Assembly (NCBI GenBank): GCA_902634885.1
Contig: CACPLR010000002.1
Location: 95,543-159,542, forward strand
Length of the DNA: 64,000 bases
Origin: an uncultured Pelagibacteraceae bacterium
Lineage (GTDB): Bacteria; Pseudomonadota; Alphaproteobacteria; Pelagibacterales; Pelagibacteraceae
Reading direction: 5' to 3'
Each line of letters opens with the position of its first letter. The stretch's first letter is position 1. A program made the position numbers and the translations under genes. Below the pieces are notes generated by a model, which was not told the DNA's origin, did no database searches, and worked only from the letters and a program-made list of their open reading frames with translations. This document shows positions 10,392-19,865 of the stretch, one piece after another.

Positions 10392-11821
10392 TTCCAACCA
10401 CCAACCGATTTAACTTCCAAAAATTCAAGTAAACCTTCTTTACCAGCCTCTCGACCAATACCAGAATGCTTAAAGCCACCAAATGGAGCATCAACTGCAA
10501 TACCAGCACCGTTAACATCTACCATTCCTGATCTAAGTTTTCTTGCAACTCTTTGGACTTTATCGTTATCTTGGGTTTGAATATAATTCGTTAATCCATA
10601 ATCAGTATCATTTGCAATCTGAATAGCCTCTTCCTCAGTTTCAAATGGAATAACAGATAAAACTGGACCAAAAATTTCAGTTCTTGCAATTTCCATATCA
10701 TTATTAACATCTGCAAATACTGTAGGTTTTACATAGTAACCATCATTTAATCCATCCGGTTTACCAGGTCCACCAGCAACTAATTTTGCTCCCTCATCAA
10801 TTCCTTTTTGAATAAGTCCTTGGATTTTATTAAATTGTGTTTCTGAAATAACTGGACCTATGTGTTCGCCCTCTTTATTTGGATCATCTACTTTAAATTC
10901 ACTTGCATACTTTCTTAATCTTTCAACAGCTTCATCGTAAATTGGTTTTTCAACCAACATTCTTGTTGGAGCATTACAAGATTGTCCTGAGTTTCTAAAA
11001 CATCTTAAAGCGCCTCTTTCAATAGCTTCTGCATCTGCATCTTTAAATATAATGTTTGCACCTTTTCCACCTAATTCTAAACTTACTCTTTTAAAATCTT
11101 TTGCTGCATTTTGTGAAATTAAAGCTCCTGCTCTTGTTGAACCTGTAAATGAAATCATATTTACATCTGGATGACTTGTTAAAGCATCACCTGTAGTTGC
11201 GCCGTCTCCGTTTACTAAATTAAATACACCTTTTGGAAATTTTGCTTCATCTATTAATTCTGCAATAATCATAGCAGACAAAGGTGCTAACTCTGATGGT
11301 TTTAAAATCATTGTACAACCAGATGCTAATGCTGGAATAACTTTCAATGTAACTTGGTTAATTGGCCAATTCCATGGAGTAATTAATGCACAAACACCTT
11401 TTGGTTCATATATCAATCTTTGATTTTTTGCGTGTTCTCCTAGTGGTTTTTCAAACTCAAATTCTTTTAAATAACGGATGAATGATTTTGTATGACTAGC
11501 ACCAGTTCCTGTTTGAAGTTTTAATGCAAAATCTTTTGGTGCTCCCATTTCCTGAATAATTGCATCAGTAATATCGTTCCATCTTTTTTTATAAAGTGCA
11601 TAAAAGTTTTCTAATAAAGCAACCCTTTCTTTTTTTGATGAAAATCCCCAAGTTTTAAAAGCTTCTTTAGCAGCTAACACTGCATCATTAACATCTTCTT
11701 TTCCACCTAAGGAAATAACCGCACAACTTTTTTCAGTTGCAGGATTTATAACTTGAATATCTTTTGGATTTTTTGGTGCAACCCAAGAACCGTTAATATA
11801 AAAATTTTTCTTTTCAATCAT
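10388..11821 (-). CDS. Aldehyde dehydrogenase family protein
   Basis: 477 aa; ITPWNWPINQ, FTGSTRAGALI, LELGGKGANIIF, RNSGQSCNAPTRM, FGPVLSVIPF. Confidence 0.92.
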   Translation of the reverse strand: MIEKKNFYINGSWVAPKNPKDIQVINPATEKSCAVISLGGKEDVNDAVLAAKEAFKTWGFSSKKERVALLENFYALYKKRWNDITDAIIQEMGAPKDFALKLQTGTGASHTKSFIRYLKEFEFEKPLGEHAKNQRLIYEPKGVCALITPWNWPINQVTLKVIPALASGCTMILKPSELAPLSAMIIAELIDEAKFPKGVFNLVNGDGATTGDALTSHPDVNMISFTGSTRAGALISQNAAKDFKRVSLELGGKGANIIFKDADAEAIERGALRCFRNSGQSCNAPTRMLVEKPIYDEAVERLRKYASEFKVDDPNKEGEHIGPVISETQFNKIQGLIQKGIDEGAKLVAGGPGKPDGLNDGYYVKPTVFADVNNDMEIARTEIFGPVLSVIPFETEEEAIQIANDTDYGLTNYIQTQDNDKVQRVARKLRSGMVDVNGAGIAVDAPFGGFKHSGIGREAGKEGLLEFLEVKSVGGWN

Positions 11822-11841
11822 GCGCGCAAACTATCCTTTCT

Positions 11842-12801
11842 CTATGATTTTGCAAATAAATTTGTTAATTCGTAAACAATTGTAGCAGCAGCAAGAGAAG
11901 TAACTTCAGCATGATCATATGCAGGTGCAACTTCTACGACATCTGCCGAGATCAAATTTAAACCTGACAATCCTCGTAGGACATTTACCATTTCTCTAGT
12001 GGTCATCCCTGCTATTTCAGGTGTTCCTGTTCCTGGTGCAAAAGCTGGATCAAGAACATCAATATCAATAGATAAGTACAAAGCATTATCTCCAACTCTT
12101 TTTTTTATTCTTTCTGCAATTTTATCTGTTCCCTCTGTTTGAAATTCATCACAATGAATAATTTTAAATCCAAAACTTTCATCGTTCTTTATGTCGTCTC
12201 TGCTGTATAAAGGTCCTCTTATACCAACATGCATAGAGGCATCATCTAGAAATAAATTTTCTTCACGAGCTCTTCTAAAAGGAGTTCCATGTGTATAGGG
12301 TGCACCAAAATAAGTATCCCAAGTATCTAAATGAGCATCAAAATGGACCAAAGATACTGGACCGTTATTCTTTTTATTTGCGGCTCTTAATAGTGGCACT
12401 GCAATTGTATGATCACCGCCAAGACTAATAATTCCACCTACTTTACTCAATAAATCTGTTGCGCCTACCTCAATTTGTTTAATGGCTTCATCAATATTAA
12501 ATGGGTTACAAGCTATATCCCCTGCATCTGCAACTTGTTGAACTTTAAACGGCTCAACATCATAACTTGGATGATAGTTAGTTCTTAAATGTCTTGAGGC
12601 TTGTCGAATACTTTGAGGTCCAAATCTTGCGCCCGGTCTGTAACTTGTTCCACTATCAAATGGAATTCCAACAATTGCAACATCACAACTTTCAACATCT
12701 CTTAATTCTGGCAATCTTGCAAATGTGCTTGGTCCTGCATACCTTGGAACTTTTGTTCCAATAACTGGTTGAACTGGATTTTTATTTCTTTCTTTTTTCA
12801 T
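11842..12801 (-). CDS. speB: Agmatinase/ureohydrolase family
   Basis: 319 aa; GGDHTI, HFDAHLDTWD, YTHGTPFRRA, LSIDIDVLDPAFAPGTGTPE metal-binding motifs. Confidence 0.88.
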   Translation of the reverse strand: MKKERNKNPVQPVIGTKVPRYAGPSTFARLPELRDVESCDVAIVGIPFDSGTSYRPGARFGPQSIRQASRHLRTNYHPSYDVEPFKVQQVADAGDIACNPFNIDEAIKQIEVGATDLLSKVGGIISLGGDHTIAVPLLRAANKKNNGPVSLVHFDAHLDTWDTYFGAPYTHGTPFRRAREENLFLDDASMHVGIRGPLYSRDDIKNDESFGFKIIHCDEFQTEGTDKIAERIKKRVGDNALYLSIDIDVLDPAFAPGTGTPEIAGMTTREMVNVLRGLSGLNLISADVVEVAPAYDHAEVTSLAAATIVYELTNLFAKS

Positions 12802-12854
12802 TTTATAAAAATCTAAGATAATATTATCTTATCTAATTCGTCTATAATTAATTA

Positions 12855-13583
12855 ATGAGAATTTTAATATTATTGTTGTTTTGCTTAAATATTACTTACT
12901 TAAAAGCTGATGAAATTTATAACTTACTTAAGATACCAAATTTAGAAATTTTTAAATTAAAAAGTAAAAATAATATTCGATATTTAAATACAAATAATGA
13001 TTTTAAAATTGGTGCAGATGATAATATTACTTGTAAAAAAACAAAAAAAATTAATTTAGATAAAAAATTTCCAGTTATTGAAAAAAATCTTAGTTTATAT
13101 AATTCAAATTTTCTAAAAAAAATTCAGCTAAAATATATAGTTTTATGTGAGGATCTATTTATATCAGAGATAAATACTGGCGGAATACCTGATACTCAGA
13201 AAAGAACACTTATATTGGATATTAATTTTAATCAAAAGTATTTTGAAAGAATGATCCATCATGAAATTTTTCATATGATCCAAAGCAGTCACCAAAATTA
13301 CTTTGATGAAGAATTATTTTCAAATTTAAATGAACCAAACTTCACTTATGCTGAATGCTCTACTTGTTCCGATAGACTTAATTTAGATTTATATGAAAAT
13401 ACAAAGGGATTTTTAACTGAATATTCAAAATCAATTCCATCTGAGGATATGGCAGAAATTTTTTCTTTTTTAATTATTAATAAATCTAAGATGAATGAAA
13501 TAATTCAGGAGGACAATATTTTAAAAAATAAAGTTGATTTAATTAAGTCTGGATTATCAAAAATTGATAACAATATTTTATGA
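12855..13583 (+). CDS. Putative secreted zinc metallopeptidase, uncharacterised
   Basis: 242 aa; N-terminal signal peptide-like RILILLLFCLNITYLKA; HEIFH (HExxH) at 13260..13274. Confidence 0.55.
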   Translation: MRILILLLFCLNITYLKADEIYNLLKIPNLEIFKLKSKNNIRYLNTNNDFKIGADDNITCKKTKKINLDKKFPVIEKNLSLYNSNFLKKIQLKYIVLCEDLFISEINTGGIPDTQKRTLILDINFNQKYFERMIHHEIFHMIQSSHQNYFDEELFSNLNEPNFTYAECSTCSDRLNLDLYENTKGFLTEYSKSIPSEDMAEIFSFLIINKSKMNEIIQEDNILKNKVDLIKSGLSKIDNNIL

Positions 13584-14230
13584 TCAAACCTGTTAAGGCA
13601 TCACTATCAGAAAAAATATTATTTATATTTTTAATTTGTCTTGGAATTTTTGCTTTTACATTTTTTTTTTTACTAAAAAATAAATGCCTACCAGTTAAAG
13701 AAGTAAATTTAGAAAAAGTAAATTTTCCTGATCCTGAAAATATAGCAATTATGAATGTTGAGTGTGGAAATGTGGTGATTGAATTATATCCTGAAATTTC
13801 ACCTAACTCTGTTGAAAGATTTAAAACTTTAATTAACAAAGGCCTATATGATGGATCAGCTTTTTATAAAGTTATTGAAAATACTTTAGTGCAGGCAGGA
13901 GATTTACAATATGGAAAAAAAGAATATTTGGATTATTCAAAAATAGGAAGTGGTAAATCAAAACTTGGAACCCTTAAATCGGAACTGAATGATGATTTTG
14001 AGTTTACGGAAGGTAGTGTTGGATTTGCAAGATCAACAGAATTTAATACAGAGGATAGCGAGTTTTTTATTACACTAAAAGAAATACCTATTTATCAAGG
14101 TGAGTATACTCCACTTGGTAAAGTGATATATGGTTTAGATATTTTAGAGAAAATAAAAACAGGCAATAAAGCAATATACGTGCTTAGGCCTGATTTTATT
14201 AACTCTTTTAAAATGTTAAATGCTAATTAA
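13580..14230 (+). CDS. Membrane-anchored cyclophilin-type peptidylprolyl isomerase
   Basis: 216 aa; N-terminal TM; VVIELYPEISPNSVERFKTLINKGLYDGSAFYKVIENTLVQAGD; TPLGKVIYGLDILEKI. Confidence 0.85.
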   Translation: MIKPVKASLSEKILFIFLICLGIFAFTFFFLLKNKCLPVKEVNLEKVNFPDPENIAIMNVECGNVVIELYPEISPNSVERFKTLINKGLYDGSAFYKVIENTLVQAGDLQYGKKEYLDYSKIGSGKSKLGTLKSELNDDFEFTEGSVGFARSTEFNTEDSEFFITLKEIPIYQGEYTPLGKVIYGLDILEKIKTGNKAIYVLRPDFINSFKMLNAN

Positions 14231-16445
14231 CTAAAGGTTTTCCAGTTAGAAGAGTATGTTTAATTCTATCCTGAGTTTGTTTTGTTTCAATCAACCTCAT
14301 AAAAGATTCTAATTCTAATTTATAAAGATCATCCTCTGATAAAGTCTTATCTAAATTTGTATCACCACCACTCAAAACATTAGCAAGTTCTGTTCCAATA
14401 TATATTCCATGATCTAGAATAATTTTTTCATTATATAATTTCTCTAAAATTTTAATCATCTTCTCTTTAAGAGGTTTTCCTGATAATTTAAATTTGCACA
14501 CTTCTGGTGGAATAAAATCGTTATTTTGGTTTATAAGTTTTCTTGCCTCTTCAAAAAGACTATTTCTATTCATGATTTTTTTATCTTCGGGTTTTAAATA
14601 TTTTAAAGGTTCTGCCTCAACAGGTGACGTTGCAGTTTTTGCGTAGCCAATGATATCAAATACCTTTAGAGGGGCATAATCAGGGTCTAATTTTGCTTCA
14701 TCAGTTTTTGACCATCTCCACAACATCTCTTTACATCCACCACCGGCTGGAACTAATCCAACAATTGTTTCTACAAGACCAACTACAATATTTGTATGAG
14801 ATGCAACGAAGTTACTTTGAACTAAAACTTCAAAACCTCCACCTAAAGTAAGTCCAGATGGTGCCGATACTACCGGATGTTTTGAGTATTTCAAAGTTTT
14901 GCAAGTATCTTGGAAATATTTTATAAATTTTTCTATAGATTTAAAATCACTTTTGTCAGCAAAATTCATAGTGTAACTTAAATTTACACCTGCAGAAAAT
15001 TGCATACTCTCATTCATAACAATTAAAGGTTTATCGGTTGCATTTTTTAACGCATCCATAGAATCATAATCTAATGCACAAGCTTTTGTTGTAAATTCAA
15101 CAATATTAAAATCTTTAAATCGGTGGATTTCTGCTGATTTATTTTTATCTATCTTTATTGCTGATGGTCTAATTTTTCCAAGTGTTTCAATATCAGTATA
15201 AAGCTGTCTTTCTCCATAAAAGTTCTCGTTTTTTGATTTTGACAAATTTTCTAAAAAATCATTATTTTCAAAATTATCAATCCTTGAAAAAAAGTTTTCT
15301 ACACCAATAGATTTTAACATTTCGAAAGGACCCATAGCCCAATTGAAACCAAGTCTCATTGCTTCATCTATATCGTTAAACTTATCTGTTATTCCTGGGA
15401 CAAGAGATGATGCATATTTAATTATTTTAGAAATTACCTCCCACGCATATTCTCCATATTTATCTTTTCGGTTAATTAAATTATTTATATCTACAGTTTC
15501 AATTCCTAAGTCTATTTTTTTTGAGGATGTATATTCACCTGTCTCTAAATTAATAGCCTCTAGCACTTTTTGGTTATCGTTTTTATTCATTCTATAAAAA
15601 CCACCTTTTCCTTTTCGACCTGTGTAACCAGTATCAATTAATTTTTTTACCAATGGAATTTCTTTTGCGACAATTTGAAATTCATCTTTATCTGAAAGCT
15701 CTTTTATAAAACTTTTTAAAACATCAGCCATCAAATCGATTCCAATTAGGTCATATAAACCAAAAACACCAGTTTTAGGGATACCCATTGGTCTACCAAA
15801 AACTGCATCTGCTTCTTCAATGGATAATTTCATTCTAAATGCTTCTGTCATAGCTACTTGCATTGCATAAACGCCGATTCTATTTCCTAAGAAACCAGGA
15901 GTATCGTTGCAGACAATAGCTCCTTTGCCTAACTCAATTTCGCAAAATTTTTTAAGTGAATTTATTTTTTTTAAATCATTATTCTCATTTTTAACAATTT
16001 CTAATAGTCCCATGTATCTAACTGGGTTAAAGAAATGTGTTATACAAAAATCTTTTTTTTCCTCTTCAGTTAATTTTTCTGACAAAACTTTTATTGGAAT
16101 TGAAGAAGTGTTAGATGAGACAATTGCACCCTGTTTTCTATTCTTAAAAATTTTTTCATAAATATTGTGCTTGATATCAATTCTTTCGACAACTGCCTCA
16201 ACAACCCAGTCAGCTTCTTTTACTACATCAAAATTTTCATTGATGTTTCCAACTTTAATATTTTCAATTTTTGTTTTATCCAAAAGTAAGGGTGGCCTCG
16301 ATTTATGAATTTTATCCCTTGCTTTTTTAGATATTTCTGTTGTTAAATCTAAAAGAGTTACAGGTATATTGGCATTGCAAAGATGTGCCGCAATTCCACT
16401 ACCCATTGTGCCAGATCCAATAACAACTACTTTTTTAATATCCAT
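14223..16445 (-). CDS. 3-hydroxyacyl-CoA dehydrogenase / enoyl-CoA hydratase (FadB/FadJ-like)
   Basis: 740 aa; VVIGSGTMGSGIAAHLCNANI Rossmann, ITHFFNPVRYMGLLEIV, NDTPGFLGNRIG; C-terminal crotonase region GLTLGGGFEVL. Confidence 0.9.
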   Translation of the reverse strand: MDIKKVVVIGSGTMGSGIAAHLCNANIPVTLLDLTTEISKKARDKIHKSRPPLLLDKTKIENIKVGNINENFDVVKEADWVVEAVVERIDIKHNIYEKIFKNRKQGAIVSSNTSSIPIKVLSEKLTEEEKKDFCITHFFNPVRYMGLLEIVKNENNDLKKINSLKKFCEIELGKGAIVCNDTPGFLGNRIGVYAMQVAMTEAFRMKLSIEEADAVFGRPMGIPKTGVFGLYDLIGIDLMADVLKSFIKELSDKDEFQIVAKEIPLVKKLIDTGYTGRKGKGGFYRMNKNDNQKVLEAINLETGEYTSSKKIDLGIETVDINNLINRKDKYGEYAWEVISKIIKYASSLVPGITDKFNDIDEAMRLGFNWAMGPFEMLKSIGVENFFSRIDNFENNDFLENLSKSKNENFYGERQLYTDIETLGKIRPSAIKIDKNKSAEIHRFKDFNIVEFTTKACALDYDSMDALKNATDKPLIVMNESMQFSAGVNLSYTMNFADKSDFKSIEKFIKYFQDTCKTLKYSKHPVVSAPSGLTLGGGFEVLVQSNFVASHTNIVVGLVETIVGLVPAGGGCKEMLWRWSKTDEAKLDPDYAPLKVFDIIGYAKTATSPVEAEPLKYLKPEDKKIMNRNSLFEEARKLINQNNDFIPPEVCKFKLSGKPLKEKMIKILEKLYNEKIILDHGIYIGTELANVLSGGDTNLDKTLSEDDLYKLELESFMRLIETKQTQDRIKHTLLTGKPLVN

Positions 16446-16550
16446 AATTAGAGAACTTGTATTGAATTAACCAAAAACTTGAAATAAGACAAATTTCCTG
16501 ATTAATTAAATTTGTAAGCTATATAAATTAACACAATATTAAAGAGAAAA

Positions 16551-17678
16551 ATGTATAATTCAGTAATCGCTGGTTACTCCAGGTCTCCTTTTGCAATGGC
16601 TAGTAAAGGAAAATTAATACATGTGAAACCTGTTAATCTTCTAGCTGAGGTAATCAAAAACCTAGTTTCTAAATCAAAAATTGATCCTGACGATATTGAA
16701 GATGTGGTAATAGGGTGTGCTTTTCAAGTTGGAGAACAGTGTTTTAATATTGGAAGATTAGTAACTTTTTTATCAGATTTTGATATTAGGGTACCAGGAA
16801 TGACTGTAGATAGATGGTGTGGTTCTTCAATGGAGGCAATTCACATTGCCGCTGGAAAAATAGCAATGGGATCAGGTAAAGCGTTTATTTGTGGTGGAGT
16901 AGAAAGTATGACAAGAGTTAAAACTGGTTTTGATCCTTTACCCTATCCTTATTCAGATAAAGAAAAACAAAATCCAAATTTATATTTATCAATGGGAATT
17001 ACTGCAGAAAATGTTGCAAAAAAATATAATATTTCAAGAACTGAGCAGCAAGAATTTGCTTTGGAAAGTCACAGAAAAGCAAACGAAGCACAACAAAAAG
17101 AGAAATTTGTTGGTGAGATTACTAAAATAGATAATTGTGAAAAAGATGAGAATATTAGACCTAATAGCACAATGGAAAAATTAGATAGTTTAAAATTAGC
17201 GTTTGATCAAAATGGAACTGTAACTGCTGCAACTTCATCTCCTTTGACTGATGGGGCTGCTGCAACACTCATATGTGAAGAAAATTTTGCTAAAGAAAAT
17301 GGATTAGAAATTTTTGGAAGAATAAAATCTATTGCTGTTGAAGGTTGCGATCCAAAATTTATGGGATTGGGTCCAATTTCCGCTTCCAAAAAAGCTTTGA
17401 ATAGAGCAAAACTTAGAATTGAGGATATAGATATTATTGAGTTGAATGAGGCTTTTGCTTCTCAGTCACTTGCTTGTATTAAAGATTTAAAAATCAATGA
17501 AAAAAAAGTGAATCTAGATGGAGGAGCTATTGCTTTGGGACATCCTTTAGGGGCAACTGGAGCAAGAATTACTGGTAAAGCTGCACAATTATTAAAAAGA
17601 GAGAATAAAAAATTTGCTCTATCTACTCAATGTATTGGTTTAGGGATGGGGATTGCAACTATAATTGAGTCTATTTAA
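16551..17678 (+). CDS. Acetyl-CoA C-acyltransferase (thiolase)
   Basis: 375 aa; VDRWCGSSMEAIHIAAGKI, GGVESMTRV, NLDGGAIALGHPLGATGARI, LSTQCIGLGMGIATIIE. Confidence 0.93.
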   Translation: MYNSVIAGYSRSPFAMASKGKLIHVKPVNLLAEVIKNLVSKSKIDPDDIEDVVIGCAFQVGEQCFNIGRLVTFLSDFDIRVPGMTVDRWCGSSMEAIHIAAGKIAMGSGKAFICGGVESMTRVKTGFDPLPYPYSDKEKQNPNLYLSMGITAENVAKKYNISRTEQQEFALESHRKANEAQQKEKFVGEITKIDNCEKDENIRPNSTMEKLDSLKLAFDQNGTVTAATSSPLTDGAAATLICEENFAKENGLEIFGRIKSIAVEGCDPKFMGLGPISASKKALNRAKLRIEDIDIIELNEAFASQSLACIKDLKINEKKVNLDGGAIALGHPLGATGARITGKAAQLLKRENKKFALSTQCIGLGMGIATIIESI

Positions 17679-17681
17679 TTT

Positions 17682-18536
17682 TTATCTATTAATTCCTCTT
17701 AATCTCTCAGATCTTCGTCTTAAAAGTTCAGCGCTAACAAGAATTAAAGTTGATAGAATAATTAAACAAGTTGCAACAGCCAAAATCGTTGGACTTAATT
17801 GTTCTCTAAGTCCAGTCCACATCTGAATTGGAATTGTCGTGTTTTCTAAACCTGCAAGGAACAACACAACCACCACTTCATCAAATGATGTTACAAACGC
17901 AAATAACCCACCTGAGATTACACCTGGTAGAATAAGTGGAAGTGTAATTTTCATAAAAGTATTTACAGGATTGCTTCCAAGACTCGAGGCTGCTCTTGTA
18001 ACGCTGTGATCAAAACCTGTAAGAGTTGCAGTGACTGTTATAACTACAAATGGTGTTCCCAAAATAATATGTGCGAGTACAATTCCAGTGTGTGTTGCGG
18101 CTAAACCAGCTTTTGCCATAAAGAAAAATATTGCAACACCAGAAATAATTAATGGAACGATCATCGGTGAAATTAAAGTTGCCATGATAATTCCTTTATA
18201 AGGCATGTATCTACTGCTTAAACCTAATGCAGCTAGAGTTCCTAATATGATTGATCCTATCGTCGCAAAAATTGCAATGATGAAACTATTTTTTGCAGCT
18301 AAACCCCAGGGATTTTTAGTTCCATAGATCATGTCTTTATACCATCTTAATGAAAAAGCATCTGGATCTAGATTTTTCATACCCTCAGAGAAAACTAAAA
18401 ATTCTTCTGCATTAAAAGATAATGGAAAAATTACAAATAATGGTGCTATTAAAAATATAAAAACACACGCACAAATAAATAAATAGGAATAATGCCAAAC
18501 TTTGTAACGTGTTTCTGTATATTTTGGTAAAGCCAT
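17682..18536 (-). CDS. PotC-like ABC transporter permease
   Basis: 284 aa; EAA-loop AASSLGSNPVNTFMKITLPLILPGV; six-TM pattern; in pot-like cluster. Confidence 0.88.
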   Translation of the reverse strand: MALPKYTETRYKVWHYSYLFICACVFIFLIAPLFVIFPLSFNAEEFLVFSEGMKNLDPDAFSLRWYKDMIYGTKNPWGLAAKNSFIIAIFATIGSIILGTLAALGLSSRYMPYKGIIMATLISPMIVPLIISGVAIFFFMAKAGLAATHTGIVLAHIILGTPFVVITVTATLTGFDHSVTRAASSLGSNPVNTFMKITLPLILPGVISGGLFAFVTSFDEVVVVLFLAGLENTTIPIQMWTGLREQLSPTILAVATCLIILSTLILVSAELLRRRSERLRGINR

Positions 18537-18538
18537 AT

Positions 18539-19801
18539 TTATCCTAATTTAATGTTATCAACTCCAACTAATTTATTATAAACCCAGTAAACTACTAAAA
18601 CACCTGTCAGCAACATTAGTCCCATTGCAGATGCAAAACTCCAATCTAATGTTGTCTTCATGTGATAGGCAATTTGGTTACTAATCAGTGTTCCAGAGGC
18701 TCCTCCAACTAATGCAGGGGTTATGTAATAACCAATTGCAAGAATAAATACTAATAAGCAACCAGCTCCAATACCTGGAATAGTTAATGGAAAGTATATT
18801 TTCCAAAAAGCAATAAACGGAGTTCCACCTAATGATTTGCCAGCTCTCATCAAGCTTGGTGAAATTGTTTTCATAACGCTATAAAGAGGAAGCACCATAA
18901 ATGGCAATAAAATCTGGGTCATTGCAACGTAAGTACCTACTTTATTATACATCATCTCCGGCCTGTTATCGTCCGCAACAAGTCCTATCATTACAAAGAA
19001 ATCATTAACAATCCCCTGCTGTTGCAATAAAATCATCCAACTTGCAGTTCTTACCAGCAATGAAGTCCAGAACGGCAACAAAACACAAATCATCAAAAGG
19101 TTGCTGTACTTCATAGGAAGTGTTGCAAGCAGATGTGCAATTGGATATCCCATTAAAAAACTGAATAAAGTAACAAAGAAAGCAATTTCTAAAGTCCTTA
19201 ACCATAAAATTCGATGAATTCTTCTGTCCTCCTCAACCTGCATGATATTTCCATCAGGACCATAATACATATCCATTCCTTTCAGATATTTTGCAGTTGT
19301 GTAAGGGGGTGCTGTTCTTTTTATCGCCTGCCAATATTCAACATCTCTCCATCTTTTGTGAACTTTCATTATTTGTTCTTTAATACTTTGCCCCTCGTCA
19401 ATTTTATTTCTTTGAACTTGTCTAAATAGTTTTTTAATAATCGAATTAAATCCATTTTTTTCTTTATTTAATCTTTGGGCTAACTTTCCATGTTCTTTAT
19501 TTTGAACTAAGATTTTAAAGTCTGAGTAAAATCCTGCGAAAACTTCCTCTGGGGGCATTTCTTTACCATCCCATTTTTCCATGGCAGTAAATGTTTTAGG
19601 TAACATGTTTGTTACCATCTTATCGTCTATGCTTCTCATAAACATATCACCAATGGGAAGTATGTAAGTAATAATTAAAAATAGTAATAATGGTACTACT
19701 AATAAAAAAGCTTTTATTTTATTTTTTCTTTCAGCTTTTTTCAAACTTACTGAAAGAGGTATACCATCTGTCGTTAAAATTTGTTGCGTTTCGCTACTCA
19801 T
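18539..19801 (-). CDS. PotB-like ABC transporter permease with long N-terminal soluble insertion
   Basis: 420 aa; EAA-loop RAGKSLGGTPFIAFWKIYFPLTIPGI; ~130 residues between TM1 and TM2. Confidence 0.87.
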   Translation of the reverse strand: MSSETQQILTTDGIPLSVSLKKAERKNKIKAFLLVVPLLLFLIITYILPIGDMFMRSIDDKMVTNMLPKTFTAMEKWDGKEMPPEEVFAGFYSDFKILVQNKEHGKLAQRLNKEKNGFNSIIKKLFRQVQRNKIDEGQSIKEQIMKVHKRWRDVEYWQAIKRTAPPYTTAKYLKGMDMYYGPDGNIMQVEEDRRIHRILWLRTLEIAFFVTLFSFLMGYPIAHLLATLPMKYSNLLMICVLLPFWTSLLVRTASWMILLQQQGIVNDFFVMIGLVADDNRPEMMYNKVGTYVAMTQILLPFMVLPLYSVMKTISPSLMRAGKSLGGTPFIAFWKIYFPLTIPGIGAGCLLVFILAIGYYITPALVGGASGTLISNQIAYHMKTTLDWSFASAMGLMLLTGVLVVYWVYNKLVGVDNIKLG

Positions 19802-19807
19802 AAAAAA

Positions 19808-19831
19808 AAGGGCGGCTATTAAACCGCCCTT
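19808..19831 (-). terminator. Rho-independent-type hairpin downstream of the potD-like gene
   Basis: aagggcgg-ctattaaa-ccgccctt; 8-bp perfect stem followed on the - strand by a run of 8 T (19802-19809 are A on +). Confidence 0.85.
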
Positions 19832-19865
19832 AAATATATATCTTATTTTTCTTTAAATTAAATTT

